From positions 496,001 to 560,000 of the forward strand of contig NZ_JAKIKX010000002.1 in the NCBI RefSeq assembly GCF_023283925.1: a DNA stretch of 64,000 nucleotides, given 5' to 3'. A program made the position numbers and the translations under genes. The stretch is from Shewanella marisflavi. GTDB taxonomy: Bacteria > Pseudomonadota > Gammaproteobacteria > Enterobacterales > Shewanellaceae. Below are positions 8,295 through 17,633 of this stretch, in pieces. Positions within the stretch are counted from its first letter, which is position 1. Each line of letters opens with the position of its first letter. The notes under the pieces were generated by a model. It had not been told where the DNA came from, ran no database searches, and saw only the letters and a list, made by a program, of their open reading frames with translations.

Positions 8295-9038
8295 TTACCT
8301 AGCAGCAACCACTATGCCCCGCTGCGCCATATCGACAAGCAGTTGCCTGCAACCTTCGATGATCTGTGCCTTTGGCATTTGAGCATAAAGCTGTGACAAC
8401 CAGTCACACAAGGCATCAAACTTTATCCCATCCTGTTGATCGATATAGGCAAGTACCTGAGCCGTCAACGGATTAAGCTGCAGAAAACTCACCTCATCTT
8501 GTTTATCACGATAAAGGCAAAAAAAGTTAGGCTGCTCGCTTGGCGCTGTGGGTTGATACTCAGCGCTAATGCGCTGCACCTCGAAATGATATTGAGCCAC
8601 TCTGGCAGAAAGGCTTAGTCCCAGAGGCGAGATTGACAGCTGTTCAGCGCTGAGACTTTGACGGGTTAAATCATCGGGCGCCGTCGCGACCACCAGCTCC
8701 AGCCATTCATAATGGGCCAACTCCAGCATAAATGGCGGGTCTTGATCACCCGGCTGATATTCATCTTGTAGAAACAGCAGAAACTCCTGGGCTATCTCGA
8801 TAAAAATCGGTGTCTGGCAATCATGACGAACAAAAAACTGCTGCACCAGCTCTCGCCAATCCTCCTCATCATACAAGGAGCTCAGCACGGGAAAACCATT
8901 GGTCACAAAGCCTTTAATATTATTAAAAAACAGCTCTCGATAGATCCCCATGCGTCTCGCGTCTGTCCCGGGTGGCAAAGATGAGGTCGGCTGCTTGATA
9001 TAGTCGATAAACGACTCTTGTATACGGGTAAAACTCAT
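8295..9038 (-). CDS. hvfC: HvfC-type partner of the MNIO enzyme (DUF2063 N-terminal domain)
   Basis: The product has 247 residues: an N-terminal DUF2063 domain (MGIYRELFFNNIKGFVTNGFPVL, residues 27-50, is characteristic) and a C-terminal winged-helix-like domain. HvfC-type proteins recruit the precursor peptide to the DUF692 enzyme HvfB in making oxazolone/thioamide copper-binding peptides. The ATG abuts the hvfB stop codon with no gap, so the two are translationally coupled. It is the last gene of the hvfA-hvfB-hvfC operon. A membrane DoxX gene (hvfD) that often follows is not seen here. Confidence 0.9.
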   Translation of the reverse strand: MSFTRIQESFIDYIKQPTSSLPPGTDARRMGIYRELFFNNIKGFVTNGFPVLSSLYDEEDWRELVQQFFVRHDCQTPIFIEIAQEFLLFLQDEYQPGDQDPPFMLELAHYEWLELVVATAPDDLTRQSLSAEQLSISPLGLSLSARVAQYHFEVQRISAEYQPTAPSEQPNFFCLYRDKQDEVSFLQLNPLTAQVLAYIDQQDGIKFDALCDWLSQLYAQMPKAQIIEGCRQLLVDMAQRGIVVAAR

Positions 9039-9875
9039 CTAGGCACTCCGATGGCTGGGCTGCAAAATATCGGTCTGATACTCATGTATCTTGTTGATCT
9101 CTTCGAGCAACTCAGAGGTGGGAGGAATATTAAAATCTCGCTCAAGCAAAGTCGGAAACACACCATGGGTTTGATAGCAGAGCTGCAATAGGTGCCACAC
9201 AGGATCGATCACCTCACTACCATGGGTATCCACTTTCAGATCTTCTGCCTCATCGAAATGACCAGCGATATGCAGATAAGCGATACGCTCTGTGGGCATG
9301 GCTTTTAAGAAAGCTTCGGCATCATAGCGATGGTTAATCGAATTCACATAGATGTTATTCACATCCAGCAGCAACTTACAGTCGGCCTCTTCGAGCACGG
9401 CATTAACAAACTCACACTCGCTCATCTCGCTGCCTGGCGCCGCATAAAAGGAGACATTTTCAAGAATAAGGGGACGCTCCAGGATCGCCTCGACCTGTTT
9501 AACTCGCCTGGCCACATGAAGGGCGGCCTCATAGGTAAAAGGAATTGGCATCAAGTCGTAAAGGTGACCCTTACCCGAACAGTAACTTAAATGCTCCGAA
9601 TAGATATCAATACCGTGAAGATCGAGAAACGCCTTCACTTGCTTGACGAAACTGATATCCAGCGGCTCAGGACCGCCAATAGATAAAGAGAGCCCGTGAC
9701 AGAAAAAATTGTGCCTTTCGGTTAGCTGCCTAAACTGGCGGCCAAACTTTCCCCCAAGTGTCATCCAGTTTTCCGGCGCTACCTCAAAAAAATCAATCTC
9801 ACTCGGTACCTTGTGGCAAAACTCATTTAGCATCTCGCGGCGCAGGCCAAGACCTACCTTAGCTTGTGTCATCAT
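9039..9875 (-). CDS. hvfB: HvfB, DUF692 multinuclear iron oxidase (MNIO)
   Basis: This DUF692 protein (278 residues) has a TIM-barrel with the metal ligands expected of the family: SEHLSYC (near 95), LENVSFYA (near 140), LLLDVNNIYVN (near 170), HIAGHFD (near 205), DTHG and LLERDFN (near 260). MNIO enzymes use two or three irons and O2 to turn peptide cysteines into oxazolone-thioamide pairs. The likely substrate is the EGKCG-rich peptide encoded just upstream. I place the start at the ATG 9873-9875, after GAGGTG; a GTG one codon before and an ATG one codon after are alternatives. Confidence 0.93.
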   Translation of the reverse strand: MMTQAKVGLGLRREMLNEFCHKVPSEIDFFEVAPENWMTLGGKFGRQFRQLTERHNFFCHGLSLSIGGPEPLDISFVKQVKAFLDLHGIDIYSEHLSYCSGKGHLYDLMPIPFTYEAALHVARRVKQVEAILERPLILENVSFYAAPGSEMSECEFVNAVLEEADCKLLLDVNNIYVNSINHRYDAEAFLKAMPTERIAYLHIAGHFDEAEDLKVDTHGSEVIDPVWHLLQLCYQTHGVFPTLLERDFNIPPTSELLEEINKIHEYQTDILQPSHRSA

Positions 9876-9925
9876 CACTTCACCTCTAGTGATTAAATTC
9901 GCTCGTTTCCCGGGGGGATAAACTA

Positions 9926-9951
9926 ATTAGGCCAGTCTGCACTGGCCTAAT
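9926..9951 (-). terminator. Stem-loop between hvfA and hvfB
   Basis: A perfect 11-bp stem (ATTAGGCCAGT / ACTGGCCTAAT) closes a 4-base loop. No T-run follows on the transcript strand. Its place between a precursor gene and the modifying-enzyme gene suggests partial termination or protection of the hvfA message. Confidence 0.6.
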
Positions 9952-9981
9952 CTGATTTGGTGATAATAGCCTCAAGACCTA

Positions 9982-10422
9982 TTACTTGTTACCACCACAT
10001 TTGCCTTCTTTGGCCTTCTTCATGCCCTCACCACACTTACCTTCTTTGGCTTTCATCTCTTCGCCACACTTACCCTCTTTTTGGGCTTTCATCTGCGCGC
10101 CACATTTACCTTCACCACATTTACCTTCTTTGGCGCCTTTCTTCATGGCTTCGCCGCATTTGCCTTCACCACACTTACCTTCGCCACATTTGCCCTCTTT
10201 CATCGCCTTTTTCTGAGCACCACATTTACCCTCTTTAGCGCTCTTCTTCATGTTCTCGCCACACTTGCCTTCACCGCATTTACCTTCACCGTCGACGATC
10301 TGGTAACCAGCTTGCATTTCACTATAGCCAAACGGATTAGCCTGAGCCTGCGCTGCAAAGGCGCTGCCAACGAAAACCGTTCCTAACGCTACAGCAACAG
10401 CAGTATTCTTAACAAATTTCAT
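9982..10422 (-). CDS. hvfA: HvfA precursor peptide with eleven EGKCG motifs
   Basis: The 146-residue product has a Sec signal (MKFVKNTAVAVALGTVFVGS, with an A-rich end near residue 27) and a tail of eleven EGKCG motifs separated by lysine-rich spacers such as AQKKAMK and EAMKKGAK. The motif is the known site of MNIO modification in HvfA/bufferin-type peptides, which bind copper outside the cytoplasm. The start at 10420-10422 has AAGGAAGAG upstream. Nearly all cysteines are in the motif. It heads the hvfABC operon. Compared with precursors I know of (about six motifs) this one is expanded. Confidence 0.93.
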   Translation of the reverse strand: MKFVKNTAVAVALGTVFVGSAFAAQAQANPFGYSEMQAGYQIVDGEGKCGEGKCGENMKKSAKEGKCGAQKKAMKEGKCGEGKCGEGKCGEAMKKGAKEGKCGEGKCGAQMKAQKEGKCGEEMKAKEGKCGEGMKKAKEGKCGGNK

Positions 10423-10746
10423 AATCTCTTCCTTTGTTGATCTATTTATATGCAATGGTTTGCCAACACCTATCTGCTGCTGGCTCGGATAATATGACCC
10501 GTCACCTTGAACTTTTATTTCAAAAAACTTATCAGGCATCACATTTATGACTCAAAATATATGATAGCGCAAGCATCTAGAAAGTGATCATCGCGTGATC
10601 TGGGGCTTATAGAGTGGCGCTCATACACAAATTTTGTAACTCGTCAGGCCATGACGTAGAATAAGCGCCCTTTTACTTGGGGCCTGGACTTTCCTACCGC
10701 CCTAACCCACGGGCACTAGCCCCTTTTTGATGAGAAGCCGATAACC
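10423..10746. other. Divergent promoter region of hvfA and dusC
   Basis: These 324 bases must carry the hvfA promoter (minus) and the dusC promoter (plus). A direct repeat GTGATC-N5-GTGATC occurs near 10585-10601. I see no gene and no confident operator. Confidence 0.45.
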
Positions 10747-11676
10747 ATGCGTGTCATACTAGCCCCAATGGAAGGCGTTGCCGACGCCCCTATGCGAGCC
10801 CTGCTAACCAGCGTTGGCGGCTATGATATGGTGATCAGCGAATTTATACGGGTCGTCGATCAATTGCTACCCGAGAAGGTCTTTTACCGACTCTGCGCCG
10901 AGTTGAAAAATCAATGCCAAACGGCCTCAGGCACCCCGGTCAGATTGCAACTACTTGGACAAGAACCCAACTGGATGGCAGAAAATGCAGTTCGCGCCGT
11001 CGAGCTTGGCTCTCGCGGCGTCGATCTTAACTATGGCTGCCCCGCACCTATGGTTAATCGCAGTAAAGGCGGCGCCGCCCTGCTGAAGGAGCCTGAAACC
11101 ATCTACCGTGTCACCCAAGCCGTCAGACAAGCAGTACCCAGTGATAAGCCGGTTTCTGCCAAGATCCGCCTTGGTTGGACCGATAAGAGCCGCTGCACAG
11201 AGATTGCCCAGGCCATCGAAGCCGCCGGCGCCACAGAGCTCACGGTGCATGCCCGCACTAAAGAGGAAGCTTACCGGCCTCCCGCCCACTGGGAGTATAT
11301 CGCCCAGATCAAAGCGGCAACTAAGCTCCCTATCATCGCCAATGGCGAGATCTGGGGACGGGAAGATTACCTCAACTGTCAAAGCGCCAGTGGTTGTGAT
11401 GATGTAATGCTGGGACGTGGTGCCCTCACCGTGCCCAACTTGGCCCATGTGGTAAAAGGCAATCAAACCCCCATGGCCTGGTCAGAGGTTAAAACCCTGC
11501 TGTTGCAATACTCGGATTTTGAAATCGTCAGCGAGAAAGAGAAATATTATCCCGCTCGTATCAAGCAATGGCTTAGGTTTATTGCCCGCCATTACCCAGA
11601 GGGCGAAACCCTATTTCGTGAACTTAGGGTGCTTAAAGACACCGCCAGTATACTGTCGTTACTCAAGCAGGCTTAG
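10747..11676 (+). CDS. dusC: tRNA-dihydrouridine(16) synthase DusC
   Basis: The 309-residue flavoenzyme reduces uridine 16 of tRNA to dihydrouridine with NADPH. The N-terminal APMEGVADAPMRALL segment, the catalytic cysteine motif NYGCPAPMVNRSKGGAALL (near residue 98), the KIRLGW strand, the TVHAR(TKEEAY) segment and the phosphate-binding GRGAL loop are present. DVMLGRGALTVPNL and the LRFIARHYPEGETLF C-terminal helical region fit the DusC subgroup rather than DusA or DusB. Monocistronic. Confidence 0.95.
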   Translation: MRVILAPMEGVADAPMRALLTSVGGYDMVISEFIRVVDQLLPEKVFYRLCAELKNQCQTASGTPVRLQLLGQEPNWMAENAVRAVELGSRGVDLNYGCPAPMVNRSKGGAALLKEPETIYRVTQAVRQAVPSDKPVSAKIRLGWTDKSRCTEIAQAIEAAGATELTVHARTKEEAYRPPAHWEYIAQIKAATKLPIIANGEIWGREDYLNCQSASGCDDVMLGRGALTVPNLAHVVKGNQTPMAWSEVKTLLLQYSDFEIVSEKEKYYPARIKQWLRFIARHYPEGETLFRELRVLKDTASILSLLKQA

Positions 11677-11850
11677 TCACCTAGCATAACGCTGAGCCAA
11701 TTGCTGTCATAAATTGCATAGAGACTGGTCTGATCATTTAAGTGCCGGATCGGAATCAGCATAAATATCACTGACTTTTGATCTCAGTCATAGCCAAGAC
11801 GCCCAAGCGGTTTAGACTGATTACTAAGAATATCAACTAGGCAATGATTT

Positions 11851-12207
11851 GTGAGCAGATCCCATATCAGACATGAACTGTCGATGCTTGAAGCGAGTCT
11901 CAGGAAAGAGTTAGGTGCACTGCTGGCATTACATCAAATAACAGTCGACACCCAGCATCTTTCGCTGACCGCGCTAATCGATGAGATGACGGCGTCCAAA
12001 TTGGCCGATGAACCGTTATTTATCAAACTTACCCAACTCGATGCGGCCTTGTGCCAGCTGGATCTTGGCCTGTACGGTCTATGCGCCGACTGTGAGGCAG
12101 ATATCGAAAGCGATAGACTCAACGCGAATCCACTCGAGCAGCGCTGTACCCAGTGCGCCGCCGATTACGCCCACGAGCACAGGCACGAGCTAAGACTGAC
12201 CCACTAG
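11851..12207 (+). CDS. TraR/DksA-family zinc-finger protein
   Basis: The protein of 118 residues has an N-terminal helical region and a C-terminal C4 zinc finger (CADC near residue 78, CTQC near 99), the DksA/TraR arrangement. Such proteins enter the secondary channel of RNA polymerase and alter initiation. It is shorter than DksA (about 150) and lacks the clear DxxDxA tip at the coiled coil (here DEPLFIKLTQLDAAL), so the role may differ. The start is a GTG at 11851 after AGG; a later ATG at 11884 is an alternative. A terminator follows. Confidence 0.85.
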   Translation: MSRSHIRHELSMLEASLRKELGALLALHQITVDTQHLSLTALIDEMTASKLADEPLFIKLTQLDAALCQLDLGLYGLCADCEADIESDRLNANPLEQRCTQCAADYAHEHRHELRLTH

Positions 12208-12261
12208 TCACTTAACTCATCAGCAGCCGCAAACTTCGGTTTTTTTTAACTTCATAGACAT

Positions 12262-12291
12262 AAAAAAAGCCTCCTGATTCAGGAGGCTTTT
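12262..12291. terminator. Bidirectional terminator
   Basis: A 12-bp stem (AAAAGCCTCCTG / CAGGAGGCTTTT) with a 3-base loop has T-runs on both strands. It serves the converging zinc-finger gene and TonB-receptor gene. Confidence 0.9.
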
Positions 12292-12323
12292 GTCGTTAAG
12301 TCACAGGGAGAGATGATTAACGA

Positions 12324-14942
12324 TTAGAACTTCTGAGTGTAAGATGCTGTGTAAGTACGACCGTAGAGGTTATACAGCGCAGAATCATAAGCTAAGTTAG
12401 AATCCAGTACTGGATCTTCGTCAGTTAAGTTACGAACACCTACCGCGAACTTACCATTCCACGGCGCAGAATAGTTATAGCTCAGGTCAAAGGTCGTTTG
12501 AGAAGGTAGGCTACCAATCTCTTCGAACGTAGTAGGATCTGTGGTTTCAGCTTGACCAGCAATATGTTGAGTCAGCAGTGATACACCATGATCGCCATAG
12601 CTCCAATCGATCACCCAAGTGAAACGATAGTCAGGTAAGCCGTTGCGACCCACCATGTTGTTCACAGGACCGTCAAAGTACTCTTCATCTTCATAAGCCA
12701 GTACATAAGTAAGGTCGAAGCTTGTACCAAAATCACCGACTGCAGTTTCCATTGGCGCTAAGGTCAAGTTGAAATCAATACCTGAAGTATCGAAACCGTT
12801 ACCATTCACAAGTGGTGTCGTTGCCTCAAGGATCTTACCGTCTGGGCTATCACCTGCACGGATGATTTCACCTCGAGACAGATTGCCGTAACCCACTTTG
12901 GCTTCTTCTCTTAGCAATGAATCCAAGGATACGAAGGTGATGACATCGTCAATTGACAAGCTGTAATACTCAACTTTAGTACTTAAGCTGTCTGTGATAT
13001 TCCAGATAAGACCTACGTTGTAGAAATCTGAAGTCTCAGCACCAAGATCATCGTTTGCAGTACGAGTCACGTCATACTGGGTCGAACGACAATCTGATGG
13101 CGCAGTGCCTTGCAGTTCACAGTAACGGTAATCTGTGGCGTAATCAGCACTGAATGAGTCTGCCGCGTACAGATCCGATAGTGCAGGTGCTCTGAAACCC
13201 TGGCCCCAAGAAGCACGAACAACTAGGTTATCTAACGCTTGGTAACGTAACGCAACTTTAGGCGTTGTCGCTGTACCAAAGTCAGAATAGTCATCGTAAC
13301 GGAAAGCAAGATTCAGTTCTAAATCATCGGTAACAGGCAAAATAGACTCACCAAATACCGCGAACACATCACGCTCGCCGCCTGAACCATTACCTGAAGA
13401 ACCAATCACTTCACCAGCAGCAGACTCAGCATCAACCTTTGAGTTGTACTTGTACTGCATAAATTCAGTACCAAAGTACCAACCAATCAGTCCACCTGAT
13501 AACTCTAAGGCTTCGAAGTTAACACCAGCGTTAACGCTATGGAACTCCATGATATCTTGAGCTAGCGTGTCGTGCGAAATAGAGGCTACAACATCAGCGC
13601 TGTTACCTTCAGGACCGAAGTTAAACTCACCGCTCTTCACTAAGGCTTCTACCGTTGGACGGTGAACATAGCCAGTACCATAGTTGCTGTTTTCAGCTAG
13701 GTTATAGTGATAAGTGAAATCCCAACCAAATTGGTCGTGCTCACCCACTAGGCCGACTTGAATATCAGTGCTGTAATCGATTGTGGTAGAGTCACGAGTA
13801 CCCACATCGGTGAAACGGTAGTAGACACGGCCCGCGTTTTCATTCTTAGTGGTATCGATATAGTTACCATCTGCATCATAGTTCTGAACGTCTAGCTGAC
13901 CCGCATCAACGTTGAACCAACCTGCAGCTGGCGCGTAACGACCAAAGGTTTCGTTACGGCTGAAGAGACCTTGACCTTCGAAGCGAATTTCATCAGAGAT
14001 CTCATAGTCAGCAGTAACATAACCGGCTGTATATTTACGAGCAGCGTGGTCAGCAGCTTCAGACGTATAGTCATAACCACAGATAAAGTCACCATCACCA
14101 TAGTCATAAACATGACCGCCACCAACCATCTTTTCGTTATCACAAGCAGCCATAGGCTTAAACTGGAATGTGGTCATATCCAGGAAGTTACGTGCATAAG
14201 CAGAAACACCTGTGGTGTCCGAATACTTATCGGCTAACACGTTAGTAGAGCTTGAGAACCAACGATCACGTTGATAAATAATCTCACGATTTTGGTGTTC
14301 AAATGAGAATGTCAAACTACCTTTGTCGCTCGTGGTACCACCAACAACATGAGCTTTCCATTCATCACCACCCGGCTGTGAAGGATTCGTGCCTGTGGCA
14401 GAAACTTCTAATCCTTCAAAACCTTTTTTCAAGATGATGTTTACCACACCAGCAACAGCGTCTGAACCGTAAACGGCAGAAGCACCATCTGTAAGTACTT
14501 CGATACGCTCAATTGCTGCAGTAGGAATAGTATTCAGGTTTACTGCGGTACCACCCATGGTAGGTGAACCAGGCATACGCTTACCGTTTAGCAACACTAG
14601 GGTACGGTCGGCACCAGCACCACGAAGTGAGATATTAGCCTGACTCTGCCAAGTACTTCCTGATGACTCAGAGAAAGAACCAAAAGTGTTTAGGTTACTA
14701 CGACGCAATACGTCAGCAACTGACATTTCGCCAGTTTTCTCAATATCTGCCGCGCTAATTGTTGTAACTGGAGAAGAACCTTCCATGTCGGTTCTTTTAA
14801 TACGTGAGCCAGTTACTTCGATGCGTTCAACTTTATCGCTTTGCTCTTCAGCAATAGTAACGCCGGTAAAAGCAATGCTCGATGTCGCGGCGGCTAATAA
14901 GCCTACGCGAACCGCTTTTGCTGTTAAGGTCAAAGAGTTCAT
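12324..14942 (-). CDS. TonB-dependent outer-membrane receptor
   Basis: The product has 872 residues. It opens with a signal peptide and a TonB-box-like segment (RIEVTGSRIKRTD, near 40), then the plug domain with PVTTISAADIEKTG, RTLVLLNGKRMPG and GVVNIILKKGF. A 22-strand barrel follows and ends in the C-terminal phenylalanine needed for outer-membrane assembly. The ligand is not evident; receptors that begin with ITGSRI-like sequences often take up oligosaccharides or peptides. It lies alone, next to a sialidase-like gene, which would be consistent with glycan use but proves nothing. Confidence 0.93.
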   Translation of the reverse strand: MNSLTLTAKAVRVGLLAAATSSIAFTGVTIAEEQSDKVERIEVTGSRIKRTDMEGSSPVTTISAADIEKTGEMSVADVLRRSNLNTFGSFSESSGSTWQSQANISLRGAGADRTLVLLNGKRMPGSPTMGGTAVNLNTIPTAAIERIEVLTDGASAVYGSDAVAGVVNIILKKGFEGLEVSATGTNPSQPGGDEWKAHVVGGTTSDKGSLTFSFEHQNREIIYQRDRWFSSSTNVLADKYSDTTGVSAYARNFLDMTTFQFKPMAACDNEKMVGGGHVYDYGDGDFICGYDYTSEAADHAARKYTAGYVTADYEISDEIRFEGQGLFSRNETFGRYAPAAGWFNVDAGQLDVQNYDADGNYIDTTKNENAGRVYYRFTDVGTRDSTTIDYSTDIQVGLVGEHDQFGWDFTYHYNLAENSNYGTGYVHRPTVEALVKSGEFNFGPEGNSADVVASISHDTLAQDIMEFHSVNAGVNFEALELSGGLIGWYFGTEFMQYKYNSKVDAESAAGEVIGSSGNGSGGERDVFAVFGESILPVTDDLELNLAFRYDDYSDFGTATTPKVALRYQALDNLVVRASWGQGFRAPALSDLYAADSFSADYATDYRYCELQGTAPSDCRSTQYDVTRTANDDLGAETSDFYNVGLIWNITDSLSTKVEYYSLSIDDVITFVSLDSLLREEAKVGYGNLSRGEIIRAGDSPDGKILEATTPLVNGNGFDTSGIDFNLTLAPMETAVGDFGTSFDLTYVLAYEDEEYFDGPVNNMVGRNGLPDYRFTWVIDWSYGDHGVSLLTQHIAGQAETTDPTTFEEIGSLPSQTTFDLSYNYSAPWNGKFAVGVRNLTDEDPVLDSNLAYDSALYNLYGRTYTASYTQKF

Positions 14943-15624
14943 ATGTTTCCCTCACAATAATGAAACTTAGAAATTAAATCCCAATTATCGAATCATTTTT
15001 TATTTTTAAAATAAGAAGTACGTCCTTCGGTAAAGATATTGTGAAAAAACATGAAACAAGTCAACGGCATTAACATTAAAACAACGACAATGATAATAAT
15101 TGATACAAAACACAGGTTTAACCGCAAACAAAAACCAGCAAAATCAAAATACAAGTATCTGTATTTTATGTAATTTCTATAAATGACACCTATGTAAAAA
15201 AATATAAACCACCAAATTGATATACATGTTACAAGTTAATACACCTGTTTATTAAACGTTTTAAATATTAACAAGAGATCAAATAAATATAAAAACAAAA
15301 CACAAATGCAACAATGTAAATCTGTGCAATGAATAACAAAGTCGTAAGCGGTAACATCTTTAACAACCTGATTTATCAAAACGCATTAAAGATCGTCTTT
15401 CAGTAGCCAGAAAAATTCCAAAAAAAGACGAATTAATAGACTGATGAACGATTAAAAAAAAGGGAAAAATAAGAAGGTCATGTGAATAATCTTTGGCCAA
15501 GTTTCGTTTAACTTGGCTAAAGATTTATGTTTATTACAGGGCTAATTTCTACGGCTAATTTTCTAGAGTCACTTTTACAGAGCTACTTTTTCAGAGTCAC
15601 TTTTCCAGAGCTATTTTTACAGAG
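14943..15624. other. AT-rich intergenic region upstream of the TonB receptor
   Basis: About 680 bases without a credible gene. The part from 15000 to 15480 is very rich in A and T, with many short A-runs, as in regions bound by H-NS-like proteins. It should hold the receptor promoter and a long leader. The low end adjoins a minisatellite (15533-15660). Confidence 0.55.
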
Positions 15625-15660
15625 TTACTTATCCAGAGTTACTTTTTGCAAAGTTACTTT
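15533..15660 (-). repeat. Minisatellite of 13-15-bp units crossing a stop codon
   Basis: On the minus strand, units close to GTAACTCTGGAAAA repeat eight or nine times, losing similarity outward. The first two are coding and give the C-terminal VTLQK VTLDK of the sialidase-like protein; the third contains its TAA stop, and the rest lie in the 3' region. Confidence 0.85.
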
Positions 15661-16560
15661 AGCAAAATAGATGGCACATTTTCCCTCATGGGAAGAATAA
15701 TAACTGAGCCAGAGTTGTTCCTGTACTAAGACAATACCGGCATAACTCGTGTCTCCGCCAGACGGCAAGACTAACTTTTCAGTGATCTGTCCAGTCTGTA
15801 GATCAATACTCACTACAGAAGTACGTACCCGTCCATCGTATAGCCGAACGACCGCATAATGCTGACCCTGATAGATAAAGCTTACCGGCCCACCGATTCG
15901 GCAATTGGTAACTTGCCACTGCCATTGAGTATAGGGAGGATGCGAGATACCCAGCAAAGCCCGCTCATCGGTCTGCCATAATGGGTCTCGTCTCAGCAGG
16001 CAAATTGCTCTGTTTTGGGCATCAAAAACCAGTCCAGACTCATTCACATAGCCAGCTTGGCTTAAACGTGGCACGAGAGGACGAAACTCGGTATCGCCTT
16101 GGCTCGTGTACAAGGCCACATAACCATCATGTTCGTGGGGATAGTAGCAAATGCCATAAAATTTCCCCTCATGAGAGGTTACCCGCCATAACCATTCTTT
16201 CTCTTTAGCCACCATGGTAGGTGCAGACCAATCTACGGCGTCGAGCGATTGCCAACAATATGAGCGCATACCTGAACCTTGCTCTGGATGGAGCGCTGCG
16301 CCGCTAAATAGATAAAGGCCATCCGGCGCAGCGAGTAATTTACCATCCCTGAGATCGGCAAAATCTAATTGAATAAGCGCCACACTGTGCCATTGTGTCC
16401 CACCATCCTCAGAACAGAGAATACGTAATGCGCCATCAGGCGAAACGTGGGCACTGGCTTCCCTGAATACGCAATAGAGCTTATCGCGATAGAGCACAAG
16501 ATCGGTAAAGGCATTGTGAGCCGACTTATCCCATATCTTGGTGACTGAGCATAATTTCAT
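15625..16560 (-). CDS. Sialidase-like beta-propeller protein, function unknown
   Basis: The 311-residue protein reads as a single sialidase-fold propeller: CSEDGGTQWHSVAL is an Asp-box-like turn, with FREASAHVSPDG ahead of it and GGDTSYAGIVL near the end, where Tyr sits as in sialidase-type active sites. No signal peptide is seen, so it is probably cytoplasmic. I place the start at the ATG 16558-16560, after GGGAG; in-frame ATGs upstream lack a ribosome-binding site. The substrate cannot be told from the sequence. The C-terminus runs into a minisatellite, so its length may vary between strains. Confidence 0.75.
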   Translation of the reverse strand: MKLCSVTKIWDKSAHNAFTDLVLYRDKLYCVFREASAHVSPDGALRILCSEDGGTQWHSVALIQLDFADLRDGKLLAAPDGLYLFSGAALHPEQGSGMRSYCWQSLDAVDWSAPTMVAKEKEWLWRVTSHEGKFYGICYYPHEHDGYVALYTSQGDTEFRPLVPRLSQAGYVNESGLVFDAQNRAICLLRRDPLWQTDERALLGISHPPYTQWQWQVTNCRIGGPVSFIYQGQHYAVVRLYDGRVRTSVVSIDLQTGQITEKLVLPSGGDTSYAGIVLVQEQLWLSYYSSHEGKCAIYFAKVTLQKVTLDK

Positions 16561-16651
16561 CTTGCTCTCCCTGTAGGTAATAAGCTTCATCATGGCTGAC
16601 TGTGACAGATGACTCAAGCTTGTGGCCTAAGCAACACTAAGAACAAGGCAT

Positions 16652-16677
16652 AAAAAAAGCCGCACAAGGCGGCTTTT
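16652..16677. terminator. Terminator of rluB
   Basis: A 9-bp stem (AAAAGCCGC / GCGGCTTTT) with a 5-base loop, followed by a seven-T run on the minus strand, lies 17 bases past the rluB stop. Confidence 0.88.
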
Positions 16678-16693
16678 AGAACTAAATAGTGTT

Positions 16694-17560
16694 TTAGCTA
16701 CGTTGACGGGGCGTTTTGCCCGCCGTGGTCTTGTGCTTACGAACGGCGCGGCGGATCTTAGCGCTCTTCACCTTGGCACGGGCCACACTGTGCTTGTCGG
16801 TACCTAGCAAAGTACGGGTTTCTTCTTCTAGACCAGCCAATTTACGCAGATAGTTCACCTGCTCAATTGGCAGCTCTACCCAACCGCCACGAGGCAGTGA
16901 CTTAGGCAGATCGATCATGCCGTAGCGAATACGAATAAGACGACTCACCTGCACTTCCTGGGATTCCCACAAGCGGCGAACCTCACGATTACGCCCTTCG
17001 GCTAGCGACACATGCCACCACTTGTTCATCCCCTCGCCGCCGGCAGGCTTCACCTTATCAAAATGGGCTGGGCCATCTTCTAAGGTCACGCCGGTACGTA
17101 AACGCTGAATACAGGCGTCGGTCACCTCACCAAAGGTACGCACCGCATATTCACGCTCAACCTCATGGGAAGGGTGCATCAAACGGTTCGCCAGCTCACC
17201 ATCAGAGGTGAACAGCAACAAGCCTGAGGTGTTGATATCCAATCGTCCAACCGCCACCCAGCGCGAATCACGGGTCTTAGGTAAGCGATCGAACACTGTT
17301 GGACGCCCTTCAGGATCTTTACGACTACAGATCTCCCCTTCGGGCTTATGGTAGGCGATCACACGGCAAACCAAATCATCCTCAGACTTAATCGATACAG
17401 CACGGCCGTCGATACGCACCTTGGCATCGGCCTCGATACGATCGCCAAGCTTGGCAATTTCACCGTCTATACTAACTCGACCTGCAGCAATCCATGCCTC
17501 CATCTCACGACGGGAGCCATGGCCTGCACGGGCCAAGACTTTCTGCAATTTTTCACTCAT
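16694..17560 (-). CDS. rluB: 23S rRNA pseudouridine(2605) synthase RluB
   Basis: The 288-residue protein has an N-terminal S4 RNA-binding domain ([21 protein letters not shown]) and the RsuA/RluB catalytic domain with [28 protein letters not shown], the aspartate of GRLD being catalytic, then [12 protein letters not shown] basic tail follows. RluB, not RluE or RluF, is favoured by the tail and by the scpA-scpB-rluB order that is normal in these bacteria. Here scpB lies 14 kb away because a mobile island has entered between them. The start codon lies in the island's duplicated attachment core, which supplies the same upstream bases as before insertion. Confidence 0.93.
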   Translation of the reverse strand: MSEKLQKVLARAGHGSRREMEAWIAAGRVSIDGEIAKLGDRIEADAKVRIDGRAVSIKSEDDLVCRVIAYHKPEGEICSRKDPEGRPTVFDRLPKTRDSRWVAVGRLDINTSGLLLFTSDGELANRLMHPSHEVEREYAVRTFGEVTDACIQRLRTGVTLEDGPAHFDKVKPAGGEGMNKWWHVSLAEGRNREVRRLWESQEVQVSRLIRIRYGMIDLPKSLPRGGWVELPIEQVNYLRKLAGLEEETRTLLGTDKHSVARAKVKSAKIRRAVRKHKTTAGKTPRQRS

Positions 17561-17572
17561 TAGTAGACTCTT
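17553..17572. repeat. Attachment core, rluB side
   Basis: TCACTCATTAGTAGACTCTT, identical to 31904-31923. On the minus strand it includes the rluB start codon and the AAGAG ribosome-binding bases. It is one arm of an imperfect inverted repeat with CCTTAAAGAGTCTT at 17600-17613. Confidence 0.92.
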
Positions 17573-17633
17573 TAAAGGATTCGCATTTTAAAACAAGACC
17601 TTAAAGAGTCTTATTTCTGCATATTCTGTGTTC

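Noticed and set aside
9982..10238. Plus-strand frames rich in HLPSLAF or HHIYLLW opposite hvfA
   Set aside because: They are the complement of the EGKCG repeat and have no start signals.
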